This document shows, piece after piece, positions 43,337-57,300 of a DNA stretch of 64,000 bases. Source of the DNA: Uloborus plumipes (lineage: Eukaryota; Arthropoda; Arachnida; Araneae; Uloboridae); NCBI GenBank assembly GCA_038373865.1, contig JAXGGA010006583.1, positions 1 through 64,000 on the forward strand, written 5' to 3'. How positions within the stretch are numbered: the first letter of the stretch is position 1; each line of letters opens with the position of its first letter. The position numbers and the translations under genes are program-made. Below the pieces are notes generated by a model, which saw only the letters and a program-made list of their open reading frames with translations, had not been told where the DNA came from and made no database searches.

Positions 43337-44190
43337 GTGACGGTTACACCTTCAGGGAGAGGAAATCAAGAAAATAGAGAACGTTTTGCCAAAAAAATAA
43401 GAAGAAAAAAGAAGAGAAAAAACTCAACCATGTACGATAGTTTGAACCATGGAAATTTCCGATTATTGTTATTAAATTATTTTCATTTCTTCGACACCAT
43501 CAATCCCCTAAAAAGTATGTTTCTATCTTAGTGATTTAAGGAAAGCCATAGCGACTTGTAGTTCTTAAAGCAATGTTATCAAAGTAAATTGTGAGACATC
43601 CAGTCAGACACTTTGTTCTGATTTGAAACAAAAACTAAAATACGAAGTGCTCTACGGGAGACAAAAAAAGACAATTTCTCTGCTCAGACGGCAAAGTATA
43701 ATAAAGTCACTTTTTGTTATTTTTTCATTACAGCAGTTTTAAAATTTAATGAACCAAAGAAAAATTATAATTTTTTTTACAGAGTACTCTCGATTTACCG
43801 AATGAAACTTCGAATTTTACAGAATGATAAAAAAACGTTGCACGCATACCTGCATGGAATATTATCAGGTAGTTAAGAATTGCATGACAGCAGTACTGCC
43901 TCCAAATTTGCTGAATAAGGACATTTTTTAGGATGGTAATATGAGCTCATATGAGCCTTATCATCGAGGCACCCTCAGTCCTTAGGTAAACGTTTTCACT
44001 CCACGTGTCTTTATTTCGCATATAATCTTACATTTTTTCTTAAATTGCTTATAAAACGTAGTTTCTTTCTTATGATAGTTTGGAAAAATGCTTTAAAAAA
44101 ATCGTTTTCAAAAAAGATTAACTCTAGCAAACATAAATAAATACGATAAAATTTATTTCACTTGTAAAAAAAATGAGTTTGAACGGCGAG
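43337..44190. other. AT-rich spacer, nothing recognised
   Basis: No supported feature. Confidence 0.3.
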
Positions 44191-44197
44191 TTAATAA

Positions 44198-44551
44198 ATG
44201 AATGTGAGCTCGGTTTTCCCTGGCTTTGCCAATCTCAAGAGATCACCGACGATCCACAAGTTCCGAGTCAGATATCCCTTTGACATCCCCACGCGACCAC
44301 ATTCGGATGTGCAACATGAAAGTTGGCATCGCGCGCTTTCGGAGTTAGCACGTGCGTTTGGAGTTTACCACGCATGGCTGATTATGGAATGTTGTTGGGC
44401 GGCTCCCCCTACCGTTAAGGTTCCTCAACGAAGAACTGCAGAGGAGAAAAAACGTAACATCCGTACGACAGAGAATTCTGACGAGCGGCTAATTGAAGCT
44501 CCACCAGATGGCGCTAACTTTCTGACTGTTTTACGTCAGTTTATTTTTTAA
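44198..44551 (+). other. GC-richer island with a 117-codon ATG frame, unrecognised
   Basis: The frame begins MNVSSVFPGFANLKRSPTIH and has balanced composition with a basic RRTAEEKKRNIRTT stretch, but no domain is recognisable and the other frames are also fairly open because of the GC content. It ends 4 bp before a foldback repeat. It may be a regulatory or promoter island; see the CTCF-like site inside. Confidence 0.2.
44501..44515 (+). promoter_or_regulatory. Perfect CTCF-core-like motif
   Basis: CCACCAGATGGCGCT fits every position of the CTCF core consensus CCASYAGRKGGCRSY. CTCF is conserved in arthropods. It lies in a GC-richer island, a plausible setting for an insulator, but binding is not shown. 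Confidence 0.4.
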
Positions 44552-44554
44552 TTA

Positions 44555-45005
44555 GGGGATGTCCATTGTCCAAAATGATGTTGCTATTTTTCATAACAAT
44601 TTTGACCCTCCTCCCTCTTCTGGCACAAAATGTCATACTTAATTTCACCTTGAAGCCCATCATTTCAATACTTTCCAGTTGATGGGGTGTGAGCAAAGGG
44701 TATATACTCCATATATTTTGAAGGGAAAGCATCAAAATCCGTGCAAAAATGCATTACATTGTGTTTTAAAAATCCATTGGGGTCACGGTCACTCAACTCA
44801 ACCCCTTAATTACCCAACTGCCGAGCCTGTTCACTTCGTCTTCTCCCCTTGTCGCACATCACGCTAATTTTTATAAGCATATTGTTATGTTAAAAATCTG
44901 TAATGTCACACTTCGTCTTACCCCTTCCCTCGCCCAAGTCACAAACTAAAAAATTTCATAACCCATTCCCCTCAAAACGTGATATCATTTGTAGAAGCCC
45001 CCTTA
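44555..45005. repeat. Foldback-type repeat, second copy (~450 bp)
   Basis: Matches the halves of the 33475-35155 copy: CCTTGTCGCACATCACGCTA and AATGTCACACTTCGTCTTAC, ending AACGTGATATCATTTGTAGA. It carries an additional ~190 bp in the middle. Confidence 0.55.
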
Positions 45006-45700
45006 ATTATGTTCGTTGATGGTACCTTTAACAACGAATTTTAAATTTTAGTTCATTTCATACTACCGAACTTTGAGACATCCTGCTTCCTGTCTAGAAA
45101 ACCAGTTTTGAATTGTCGACTGCAGTCGATCTATATTTATTCATTTTGAGGCAATTATCGCCAAAGTATTCCTCTGGATGAGGTATGAATCATACATTTT
45201 AATGACTAAAAAGTCACAGCGTAGTAATAATGAAAAAAAAAAAAAGGACGGCATTAGAAGCACTTATGGCTAGTGTCGATCTTAATAGATTGCTAGGAAA
45301 TCTATTTTCCGAGTTGTTTTTAATGATGTCTGCTAAATTCATATTTCGGAAAAATACATAAACAGTTTTCGTTGATTCTTGTTATTTAGTCTCCTGATTT
45401 CGAAAATGACCTCCATTATTTTCCATCACGTTAGAATATTTTGTGAAATTGATATCTATATTTTCTATAATTTTGCTTCAAAAGTAATTATTTCGACTAA
45501 TTTCACATGCAGTATCTGGCAAAATGTGCTTTTTTTTCATAAATATAATCTATTGTGATTCACATTGATTTTTCAGCAGTAAATTACTTTTTATTGATCT
45601 TTATTTCGAAAAAAGATCAAAAAGGCCAAATTTTTGGCTCATCTACAGAGTAAAAAAAAAAAAATCTTAGAATCTTTTTTTCCCAGAAAAAAAAATAAAC
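45006..45700. other. AT-rich spacer, nothing recognised
   Basis: No supported feature. Confidence 0.3.
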
Positions 45701-45707
45701 AAAAGAG

Positions 45708-46012
45708 ATTGCCTAACAAATTTGATCAAAATCAAAAATAGTACGATACGAAAAGTTCTTCATTAACAATAAACAAAATAAAAAAAGACAATAAAGAAAT
45801 AAAACGAAATAATAATAAAAAAGCCAAAAATAAAATAACAAAGGTTCCTTCGTATGTGCATAATTCGATATTAAAAGTTCAAACTCAAGAGAACTTGGAG
45901 TTTTTCTCTTTCCCAGAGGAGGTTAATGCAACCTGGCAACAATGTCATTTCTTGTAAAATCAACAAAATTTCGCGTCGTACTATTTTTGATTTTGATTAA
46001 GTTTAGTAGGAA
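45708..46012. repeat. ~300-bp segment bounded by ~40-bp inverted repeats
   Basis: ATCAAAATCAAAAATAGTAC(GA) at ~45722 is mirrored near 45975-46000 (GTACTATTTTTGATTTTGAT). It may be a degenerate MITE. Confidence 0.45.
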
Positions 46013-46061
46013 ATCGGTATCAATATTCTGTTTTATGGGTTAATTTTTTTCTGTAAAAGAA

Positions 46062-46398
46062 CGGGCTCGTGGCGAACTTGAGAAATTGACCCCCACCCCC
46101 TTCGGGATCGCCTTGATAAGTCACTGAATACAATTCCTTTTCAGAAATTTTTAATTTTTTTAGCAAATGCAACGGCAATAAAATTACAACTTTGACATTC
46201 TTATTTTTAAAAAAAAAATTTTACTGATGCTCAATGTTCTTTCTCATCAGATGTGTCCATTTTCCTTTTAGCTCTTCTTTTTCTTTGATATTCTTCTACA
46301 AATATAATAATAATAAAAAAACCTTAACTTTTTTTTTAAATAATTGGTCAAAATGGCGCGCCCATCAAGGCAAGAGCCACTACATAACTACACCACTA
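46062..46398. repeat. CAGTGGCGTAGC-family element, degenerate copy
   Basis: GGGCTCGTGGCGAACTTGAG at the left and GGCAAGAGCCACTACATAAC...CACCACTAA at the right match the ends at 40798 and 43150/43336. Confidence 0.5.
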
Positions 46399-49300
46399 AT
46401 TGGGGGGCTCTTTGTCTAACACAGAACTAAAACATTTGTCATGTGCACTTGAACAGCACTCTTTCGGGGCCCCTCGCAATTGTGACAGTTGCGACATGGT
46501 TAATCTGCCACTAAATGCTTACAACATAAACCTTGAAGCATTGAAAACTCCCAAGAGTTCGATTTAAGATCAGCCAAGATGGTTACCAACAAAATCTTAA
46601 TCTGCGTGGCGCGTTATATGGCACTATGTCATTAACGCTTGTTCTCACCTACTTGGCACAAGTTCAGAAACGACACCTATGAAAATGGAATCTTGGCGAC
46701 AGTGAGCGACGCGAAACGTGTGCATCAGTTTTACAAACCAAGAGGGGTTCTTTTCTCTTTTTTTAAGTTTTTAACTGTGCAGGTAAGTAAACATTTTTCA
46801 AGAACTTCAAAAGCAAATGAGACTACACAATTAAACTCATAGATGCACCTTTCGAAAAAAAAAAGGGAAATTAAAGAGTCAATCAATGCGATCTGTTTAA
46901 ATAAACGATAAAAGCAACATCAATTTTCAATTCGTATGCCCATCAGAAGGCACTGAATAAAAATTTCTCTTCAATTTTGCCTACATTTCAGAAGATTTCA
47001 AGCTCCTTTTAACAGTTGAAGGGCTCGCTGCTAAAAGAAGATAGCTCCAATTTTTAATTTTGACTTAGTCATCTATCATTAAAGCTTAAATGATTTTTTT
47101 TTAATTATTTTTTTAATTATGTTTTCCTTTGTAAAACTACTATAAAGTGGAGTTGTCAAAAACAAAAAAGTATATTGATGTTTTGATGCAAACATTTGGA
47201 AAACGGTGAAATTGGAGATACCCACTTCCTGGGCCCGTTCCACATAAATCAATCAGGCACTATTGACCTGATCATCTGAGATTCTCATTTTGAACTTTAT
47301 ATATATACATTACATATATTCTTTTAAAAAACTTATCATTTAACATTCATAATTGTTAAGAAAGTTTTGATTGCAGTGCTTTAAAATGTTATAACGCTTG
47401 TTCCATGGGAGCTACTCAGTAGTAAATAATTCACTTACAGATCTGGTACTGGCTTGGAAAAAAAAAAAAAAAAATCAGGGCATTATATTAATATTGCAAA
47501 AAAAAAGTACAAAAATGTAAGACTTAATATGATTTTATGTGTGTAGTGAGATTAATATGAATAAAAGGTTTTTATACACTAATTTTAATCAATTTAATAA
47601 TAATTTTTTGAGAGAGAAAAATGTGTTGTAAAACTACTTTAAATTATGTTAGTAAAAAGAAAAATGACATGGGCAATGTTGATTAATCAACAAAATCGAC
47701 AATCTTATTAATGCAATCCAACAATACCCCCCCCCCCCCACAAAAAAAAAAAGAAACATAAAAAGAGAGCACAATAAGTGGAATAAAATATTTAAAAAAA
47801 CGACCCTAAACTTTACTGAGAACTTGATAGGTATTGATTATTATACCAACCTGTACATAACTCTCCACTGAAGCGAATTGAAACATCTTATTTCAGCTCT
47901 ATGAAAACTCAGATTCCGTGAAAAAGTTAAAAGGGAGGTAAAGAAAGTAAATCTGAGAAATACTTTTTATGAGAGTTGCTTGCTATACAAGCGCCGATTT
48001 TATTGAAAATTATTGTTCTGTGATGCAAAATTGGATGTTAACTATCGCAAACTAATTCAGAAGCAGGAAAGTTTCTAGTGCTTGAATTGAAAAGTACAAA
48101 ATATTTACCGATTAATAGAAGCAATTAGAAAAATTATAGCAAATGGCCAAATGCCAAACACATATAATATACTGCTAGCATTTTCTTATTCTTAATTGCT
48201 TTGAAGAAAGAAAAACTTTGTTCCGGAAGATTTTAAGAACCTTTGGTTATGTGAGGCTTTGCACTGCATCATAGCATGCTGTAATCACGTACCTATTTTT
48301 CTTCTCTTTTTTTATTTTACAAGAGAAAAAACTGAAAAAAAAAAAAAAAAAAAAGACGCCAATGCAGTTTGCTAAATACCCAAAATGGGTAGGTCTGGAA
48401 CCATGAAGGGACCAGTAGTTACAGCAGATAATGTAGGACACTTTTTTTGTAATATTTGCTAAAAAAGTTAATAACTGGTTATCCCTTTGTGGTTAAACTC
48501 TGAAATTTTTCGGAAATATTCATTGAAACACACTGAAAATCATATTTTTTTCAAAATTCCCAAAAGACACTATCTCGAGTTTTTTTTTTTTTTTTTTGAA
48601 CCTTTAGTTTTTTCTAAGAATTAAATATTCTTGGTGCGCATGTAAAAAAAGAAAACGTTAAAAGTAAAAAGTTTGAACCGCACATTGTACATTTCAAAAA
48701 GGATAGATGGTTAAAAAATAGCTGCACAAACTAATACAAGAAATAAAAGATTCATTGTTTTAAACAAAATGGAAAAGCTTCGAAACTAAAGTAAAAATTA
48801 AAAAAAATAATAATAAAACGAAAAATATATCTATAAATTTCACACTAATAAAGTTGATTAGAAATTCTTTGTGTATGAGAATGCACCATTCAGCTAATTG
48901 ATAAAAAAAAATAGTCTTCAAAATTTTCGCTTATTTGCCCATAAACACTCGTGTTCGAAAAGACGGCGGAAAGATTTGAAAAAGGTCAATGCCATGGGCG
49001 TCTGGGTTCAGGCTGTAGAAGTAGGAGTAGAAATGAAAGCAAACTTGGGTCCTGCTGCCGCATCCACGGCGCATGCGCGGGAGGCGAAGCGATCAAAATG
49101 CCGCCGCAGAACACGGTGAATCAGTTTTCCTTTCCCTCAACTGGGAAAAAGCGGGTCTTTCATAATTTCAACTGCTTATGGACAGTCAGTCTTTAAAGGA
49201 CACTATTTCGACAAATGACATCTTTGTTTTCAAAGGTAATTCTAGCATGCCAGATCCTGACTTTTATTTGTTTTTGCATTAGACATTTTACTTTTCACAC

Positions 49301-50640
49301 GAACGAAAGATTGGAAAAATGTTATTTGAGACATCAAAAATTTACCTTTTTCTCCTAGTTTGCATAAAAAAAGTGTACAAAAGTTCAAAAGTAAAAGTGC
49401 AAATGTTATATTTGATGGTGCAAGTGACTTTTTTCTTCAGTATAGATTACTTTTAAACTGAAACAATCGACCGAAATCTAACTGAAACACTTTCTTACAA
49501 AGCCAATATGATTCAAATCAGCAATCATATTAGGTTCTACCTACCTCCAAAAGAAACAAACCAACATAACTTCTGAAACAATAACCAATCTCAAAAAAAA
49601 AAAAGTGAGACAGATATTTTTATTTTTTTTAAGAAACCTATTTCTTCTGGCTATTTTTTCCATGTGTTTCCGTTTTGGTAGAAATTTACCAACACTAATA
49701 TTCTTTTACATTATAGACAATATTTTGCTTAAAAAAGGCAAAAAGAAAAATAATTGCCGCTCTAGCAATTGCATATTCTGCCTATTTAAAAATTTGGCCA
49801 CTAGTTCAACTAATAGCAGGTGGAATTTCAAGGATAAATTTACAGAAAGAGAAAGAGTTCCCTTGAAATACAGGCCTGATTTTTTCTTAACATTATTAAC
49901 AATATTATTAGTAATTTCCATCCATGAAAATTTTTTCATAAAACTGCTTTGCTTTCGTATCAAGTGAAGTTGATTGCCTTCATAATTGGGACATAACACT
50001 ACAGAGAAAACAGCAACTTTGAAGCAGTCATTAAAATCTTTAAATGACTGAACAAATTGATGTACACAACACCAACATAATAACACATTGAGGAAAGCAA
50101 AAATGTTTTCAAAAACTAAATTATGATTCTATTTATTTATTCACTTATTTCTGAAGTTCAAAATACAGAGTCATTTACAAAAATAGTTATTCTCTAACCT
50201 ATGCGGAGTTTATCAAAAAATTGCCGAGTTATTTTTAAAAATAATAACCCCCCACCCCACTAAACCATTTAAACTTTTACCTCTTAGTACTACCTCGCTC
50301 CTCGCTGTAACAATTTTTTCTCTCTTTTCACATGATAAATTGTTAAGCGCCCAACGATTGCTCACTATTTCTTCAAAACAAATTTTACATTTTTTACTTA
50401 AAGTGAACATCTTCATCATTGGAAATTATTCATTTAATTTTCCAAGCTTTTTACACTTTCATAACTAAAATATTTTTGTAAATAATTATTTTTAATCACA
50501 GTTTATTTTGGCTTCAGTTTTTTGCACACTCAATATCTTGTAGCACACACACACAAACATGTTGCTGTTTTTAGCCTACTTTCCCGTTAAAAATAAAAGA
50601 GACGAAAAAAGCATTAAAATTGGCTTAATGCATCTAAAAA
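46399..50640. other. 4.2 kb of mostly AT-rich DNA; one GC-richer patch
   Basis: Holds C-, A- and T-tracts (for example 47727-47740 and 48336-48353) and a GC-richer patch at ~48990-49130 with GCATGCGCGGGAGGCG-type words and two overlapping frames, neither recognisable. No splice-bounded exon or transposon end could be supported. Confidence 0.35.
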
Positions 50641-50643
50641 ATG

Positions 50644-50709
50644 TCGCCAAGTCCAAAAAATATCGCCAAGTCCAAAAAATATCGCCAAGTCCAAAAAATA
50701 TCGCCAAGT
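50644..50709 (+). repeat. 19-bp tandem repeat, ~3.5 copies
   Basis: TCGCCAAGTCCAAAAAATA repeats at 50644, 50663, 50682 and 50701 with almost no change. Confidence 0.9.
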
Positions 50710-50834
50710 AAAAAAAAGTCAAAAGAAAGTAAAAATGAAATAATATCGAAAAATTAAAAATTTGAAAGTAGGGTATTGAGATGGGGAATTTGTGTGTCGT
50801 CGGTCGTCGTCGGTCGGTCTGTCTGTCTGTCCCC

Positions 50835-51155
50835 CCCTAATAACTTTTGAATGAACATTCCGATTTGGACAAACTTTTTTTTGTTGGAAAGATCTCGGCG
50901 AGTACAGCTCATTCCCATATTTGATTTTTTGATTTGAACAATTTTTGGTTCAACTTTGAGCCGTTCAAATAACCGGTCCCGCGATACTAACTTTTTAATG
51001 AACAGTCCGATTTGAACAAACTTTTTTTTGTTGGAAAGAACTTTTCAAGGATACTTCATTCCCGTATTTACATTTCCGATTTGAACAATTTTTCGTTCAA
51101 CATTGAACCGCTCAAGCAAGCTGTCACCCCTAATAACTTTTGAGTAAACAGTCCG
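50835..51155 (+). repeat. ~140-150-bp tandem repeat, ~2.2 copies
   Basis: CTAATAACTTTTGAATGAAC, CAAACTTTTTTTTGTTGGAAAG-ATTCCC and GAACAATTTTT-GTTCAAC recur in order starting near 50835, 50987 and 51127. A GTCGGTC/GTCT simple stretch precedes it. Confidence 0.75.
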
Positions 51156-52035
51156 AAAAAAAAATGACTGACTGTGCAGACGATTTTTTGTTTATTTATT
51201 CATTTGTTTTATTGAATTTATTATTATTATTATTATTATTTTTGGCAGACGATTTTTTTTTGTAACAAAAATGTTTCATTCACGAGGGCATTTTATTCTT
51301 TATTTATATTTAACAACTGGCAACGGATTAAAAGTGAAATTCGAGACATTTTATCAACGGACGAGTTTTTTTTTTTTTTTTCTTTTTTTTTTTCTTTCTT
51401 TGATAAAATGTGTTTTGATGTACTTTGTACTTTTAATTTTTTTTTGAAAACAATTGAGGAATTTTTCTACGGAAGAACTGTAACAGTTACATTCTTTAAA
51501 AGGTGCGACAAAGCTTTATTTATTCATTTATTTACTTTTTATGTGTCTATTTCATCTGATGAGAGGGGTATATTTTGCTTTTAGAAATCAGCTTCAAGTG
51601 CTAAAAAGGTATGTTTGACATAATTTTTAGTCTTAGATAATCAAGAGAATAATGATCAGATGCTAGAATGCCGATGTCGATGTACGGGAAAGTAGGCTCG
51701 TTTAGTTCTTGACAGAACTTCTTGTTAATTATGGCAGCCATTCATTACTATGTTTGAATTTTAAAGTGCACCTTCAAATCAATCTCATTTTAAAATTAAT
51801 GAAAAATTTCAATTCTTCAAGAATAGTGAAAAGCTTTAAGACACAATTAGCTTGAAATGTTTCTTCAATATTAATTTCAATTCTTGACTAGTAGGCAAGA
51901 TTTCCTTAATAGTAAATTTCAATTTATAATCAAAATAGATTGGCCGATTTTGTCCAAAATATTTCTTAATGTTCTCCAAAAATGCTTACTCTTTATTTGA
52001 GTAGAATTCAACTACTATAATACGAAAGCTATTTT

Positions 52036-52085
52036 TGCAATGAGATTGAATATTTATAATTGCAATGAGATTGAATATTTATAAT
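52036..52085 (+). repeat. 25-bp exact tandem duplication
   Basis: TGCAATGAGATTGAATATTT(ATAAT) occurs twice without a gap. Confidence 0.9.
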
Positions 52086-54333
52086 TAGTAACTTTACTAT
52101 GTATGTTTTAAAGCTTACATTTTTATTTGAGTTTTAATTTAATATTTTAAGTGAAGCATTCTTTATCACAATGAAATGGACCAGATATAGTTTTAAAACC
52201 CTTTGTTGAAATTTAATTTTAATGAGGATTCATCAAATTCCAAACTAAAAGGTACAACATGACCAAAAATCACAACATTTCGATTATGTTTGGCATGAAA
52301 TCATACTGTTACAGTGTGTCAAATCTTACAAGAAATGATGCTAAAGAACAAAGAAATAAACTAATAAATAAATTTATTCAAGACGCACATGAAATTCCAA
52401 ATTCAATGTCTTTCTTATATGCATATTTTGCTTAGGATAAAATATCTCTTTTCACATTTTTCTTTTGTTTCACATTAAATCACGAAGAAAAAAATTTTTT
52501 TTCCTAAAATCATCAATTTCAAATTTGTAATCAAAAGTTACTAGAACAAACAATTTGCTCCAAAGACATAAGTGAACAGTTTTTTTTTTTTTTTTTTTTT
52601 TAAACCTTGGAAAAAGGCACAGTCAACATTATTCAAAGATAGAAAGGGATGAAGAGATACGAAAGTGATTTTTAAGCATTTTATAGAAAACCACATTTGT
52701 GGCAAATGAAAAACTATTTGTATAAAATATATTCCTACACGATGAACAAGTTGCAAAAAATAGCCACGGCAGGTAATAAGAATTTTTCATAACATGTAGC
52801 TATAAATTGTTATATGTAAAAAGAATTTCCTTTTTTCAGCATTATCCAATTTTTTAGAATAAATAAGCATTCTTGCACCGAAAACTGAGAATAAATAACA
52901 TTGCAAGAAGATTTTTGTTTATGGTTTTTTGAGAAGTCAAGTCTACAATGCTGTATAACATTGCTTTATTTTAACTTTAATCACTTGCATACAATTTTAA
53001 AAACGAAAATTAAATTTTTACTACTTTAAAAAGGGCATTCGAAGAAATAACTAATTTCTAAACAACTTTAATTGAAAATAATTTACATTACCTAGGAATA
53101 TTTGCATGATTAATTCCAGATCATGACTGATATAAAAAATCTGTTGTTGCTGATTTCAAAAGAATTTGAAGTAACAGCTTTTTAAACATCGTTTTGTTTT
53201 AAAAATTAGAAACGAAGCCATAATAAAGAAATTGGAGGAAAATAACACATTATATTAGGCTGATGAATTATATAAGCCAGAAGGAAAACAAATATTCATA
53301 GCTTAAAGTATTATTTTTTAATGATCTAGTTTCATATATTTAGGTTTGAAAACAGCCAGGAATTGAGTTGTCCACATCAACTTTCATCCCTGCTAGTGAT
53401 TAAATTATCCAGATGTTATTGCATATAAATTACATAATAATTTCAAATGTTTAAAAATATATTATAAATAATGAACTTTCCTAACAACATTTATAGCTAC
53501 ACTTAGGAAAAATATCCAAAAGGACCAATGAAAGTCACATTGGTGACAAATGAAATGTAAGAATTTGAAATCATAAAAAATAGCATGCTTGTTTATCTCT
53601 GTATTCACTAGTAGCAAAATCTTTAAAAATTAGCGCATGAAGACAAATTTAAGTATTTAAACTGCTTACAAGACAAACAAATAAATAATAATAATAAACT
53701 TGTACAACGCAACTACATGTGGAATACTCAACCAATATAATATTCACGAATAAACCATTATTTATGACACATTTGATGGAAAACATATTTATTGTGTTGT
53801 GAATAATTTAAAGAATGAGAATGCCAGATATAACAATTAAATACTTCCACAATTTTAGTTACTCACATTGTAAATTGTTGCAGGTGTATTAACAAATTTA
53901 ATTTGTTTTTAAATATTATTAAATGAAAATGCTTTTGTACCTAAAATTTGCAATTTGGGATATTCTTTTTTCAACGTTTTTTGACAATTAAGACATTTTG
54001 TTGCATACATATTATTGTAAAATGCTACGAATTAAAAGGAATAAAACTTGCTTGAAAAGGCAACTAACATTCTTTGAGACAATTGTTGTCATACGCAAGA
54101 ATTAAAAAGTAAGATTTTATTTAAAATTGCATTTTAATTGCAGCTTTGAAAATAATTGTTGCAATTATTTTGTACCTATTTATACTTATATTTGGCAATC
54201 TTTATGGCACTTAAGATAAATCCCTAACATTTGTTGTAAATATCATATTTTTAAAATTTAAAGATTTTCTCCCTTTGTAAATATTGTGGGTACCTAATAT
54301 TCTATAATTTTATCAAAGAAAAAAAAGTATAAA

Positions 54334-54397
54334 TAACAATATTTAAATACGGAGCATATTATCCCTTAACAATATTTTAAATACAGAGCATATTATC
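54334..54397 (+). repeat. ~30-bp tandem duplication
   Basis: TAACAATATTTAAATACGGA-GCATATTATC is followed by a near copy with TTTT and ACAGAG. Confidence 0.85.
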
Positions 54398-57300
54398 TAA
54401 GTACAAAAAGTATTTAGATAACATAGTGCATTTCAGTTTTTGTTAAAATGCTGATGCAAGATATATTTGAAATAACAAAAGTAATAACTACATTAATCCA
54501 ATACACATTTGCTCTTAAGCACACATGTAATAAAAATGACATCTGAACAAATAACAATACAAGAACTTTAGTTTCTAACCTTTTATAAATTGAAAATTTT
54601 GAGTGGTTGCTGCATAGCTTTGATTTTACAAGTTCTCACCAAAAAAGGTAAAGTTTGTAAAAAAAAAAACATTATTGATTTGCTCAGTCAAGACGTAATA
54701 GAAAAAATTTGCTAATATTTAGTTAAAGGCACAAAGGGATTTAGAAGTAATGTATTTATTTTTAAAAAATAAGATAATATAGTTATAAAAGATACATGGC
54801 AAGTATGCTAAACTATCAAATACTTTTTTCAGACTAGGACTTATAATCTACTCAGCAGAAGTTGTGAACAAAAGTACCATAACTTCTTAGTGGAAAGGAG
54901 GAGTTAGTTTTTGGAGGTTTTAAAAAAAGGTGAAAAATGATAAAATAATTAAATGCTACAGACTATGAAAGGAACGTTTGAGAGTTTAAAAATTACATGC
55001 AATAATGCCCCCTCTCCCTTTAGCTACTTTATTTTTATCCTATGCATCAAAACAAAACAAGCATCTTAGAAAGAGAAAAAATATTTAACATTAAAAATCT
55101 TAGTATATTATCTTATTAATTTAAATACTGTAATGAATAAAAGGGCAAAACAAGGATGCAACTGTATTTAACTAAACCCACCCCAAATAATCAACACATT
55201 AACTTACACTAGATCAGAAAGGATAGTCAGACACTCAACAAATTTGCATCGTTATGGTACTTTGTGTATGAAAAAAAAAAAAAAACATAATGTACATGCC
55301 TAAGTTATTGTAAGTAATTGTTGAATGCTTTGCAGGCAATATTTGTTCCAGTTCATATGAATTGACATTTCGACTGTTGATTAAAGTGTGAAGTGTATGA
55401 TATGACTGATGTGCTGTGTATATTAAATATTTTTTACAATAAAACATTATGTAGCCTAATACTTAACATATAACATTGCCACTCTATCCCTGTTTAAAGC
55501 TTGAAAGTGCAACAGTGCAAAATTTGACTAGAACAAATTTGACCAGACAAACGAAATGATTAAAACTTTTAAGTTGATTAACTGAAAAAGCAAAAAATCT
55601 TCCACGCATGTTACTTTAAAAAGAAAAAATCTTAATAAAACAAACTTACAATTTATTTCCCCATAAGATTACTGACCATAAATTTACAGTTACGACTGTT
55701 TTTTTTTTTTTTTTTTTTTTTTTTAAAGTTAATTTATCTATATGAAACACTATCTATTTAAACTCCAAAGAACAACAGGTAGAAAGTGTGATGTAAAATG
55801 AATTCAGTGCAGAAAATTGTAGTTAATTGGTTTCATTTTTTAAGATGTATTAAATTGTAGTCTATTATTTAAATTTCTACAGATAGGCCATAATTTAAAA
55901 ACAAAAGTTTTAATTCAAAATTACGTTTCAGAATTTAACAAACTAACGTACATCAATAATGTAATAAATAAGCTGCTTAATTTTGCATTATTAAACATAA
56001 CAAGGAACTTAATTATATAAATACAAAAGATAAAAAATTACTAACATTTCAAAATATCTTACATCAAACATTTCAGCATAAATGAGACATTTTTGCTCCT
56101 TTTCATACTCTAACAGTTTTGGTTAACTTTTAATTCCAATGTAACGTCCTGAATGGAAAAACGGATGAGGAGGGAAAGTATGAAATTTTGATAATGCATA
56201 TTATAATTTTCTTTTTAAACATTACATTTTCTTCATTATTATTTTTTCATTTACAAACGTTATATGTTCTTCTTAAATAAAGAAATATTGAAACCAACTT
56301 TTTTTTTTTTTTTCCTTTTTTAGATCTTAAACAGTATTTGAATAACTTTAATGGCACTTTTCATTTTTTTTAAATTTTAATCCAAACAATCCAAAGCTCA
56401 TGTTTCATTGCTAATTAATTGTTAATAACCTTTGGTTAAAAATAGCAATTTAATTTACAACCAGTTTATTTAATAACAGAAACAATTATAAGTATTCAAA
56501 ATGTCAAGTATAGTTACAACAAAGATTGAATTCCACACTTGCAAATTGTTAAGCATATTAATGCAAACATTACTTGCTGAACAACAATGTGTTTCCTTTC
56601 TCATTATAAAAACTTTGACATCAAAGCTTAATGACACATACAGAAAGCAACATTACCAACAGGTGTAGCTGTATACAAAAAATACTACATCATTGCTTGT
56701 GTTGTGTAGATATCACTTCCCTAAACTTCCATTTAAACAGTAGAGAACTATATTAATTCTTAAATATTTTCTTTTATTTTAAAACTAACCAGTGTTGTGA
56801 CATAATCAATTCTAAAAACGCAATAATTATATGCGCACAACAAGCTGAACATTTGTATAAAATAAGATTTAAAATTGAGATGTGAAATACAAATCTTCTA
56901 CTAAATGCATTTAAATGTGTTGTAATAAGTCTTTTAATAGCACATCTGAAATCTGTATCCCTTTGAATTCAAACTATTTTCATTTATTTATTTATTTTTT
57001 TATAATTATTAACAAGCAAACTTTTCATTCTCAACCACTTACACAAATCATTGCAATTTACATGTTCTTGTTAAATCGCATTTATTTACAATAGAGGGAG
57101 CGCATATATTTACAGGTCCAACACTTCGATTACATTTAAATTATGCGACATGTTAATAACCCGGTTTAAACATATTGTTCGTAATTTAACATGTTTAACG
57201 CATCGAGTCCTCGCTAACATAAAAGGACTTTCAGCCATTAGTTCTTTTTTGAACCAAATCCTACACTGCATTACAAGACAAATTTCAGCGAACAGTCAGT

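Noticed and set aside
49605..50086. Overlapping 120-aa and 126-aa frames on opposite strands
   Set aside because: Both are Phe/Leu/Lys/Asn-rich as expected from AT-rich DNA, with no domain or splice context.
50644..50709. CRISPR-like array
   Set aside because: Uninterrupted 19-bp tandem repeats with no spacers, in eukaryotic DNA.
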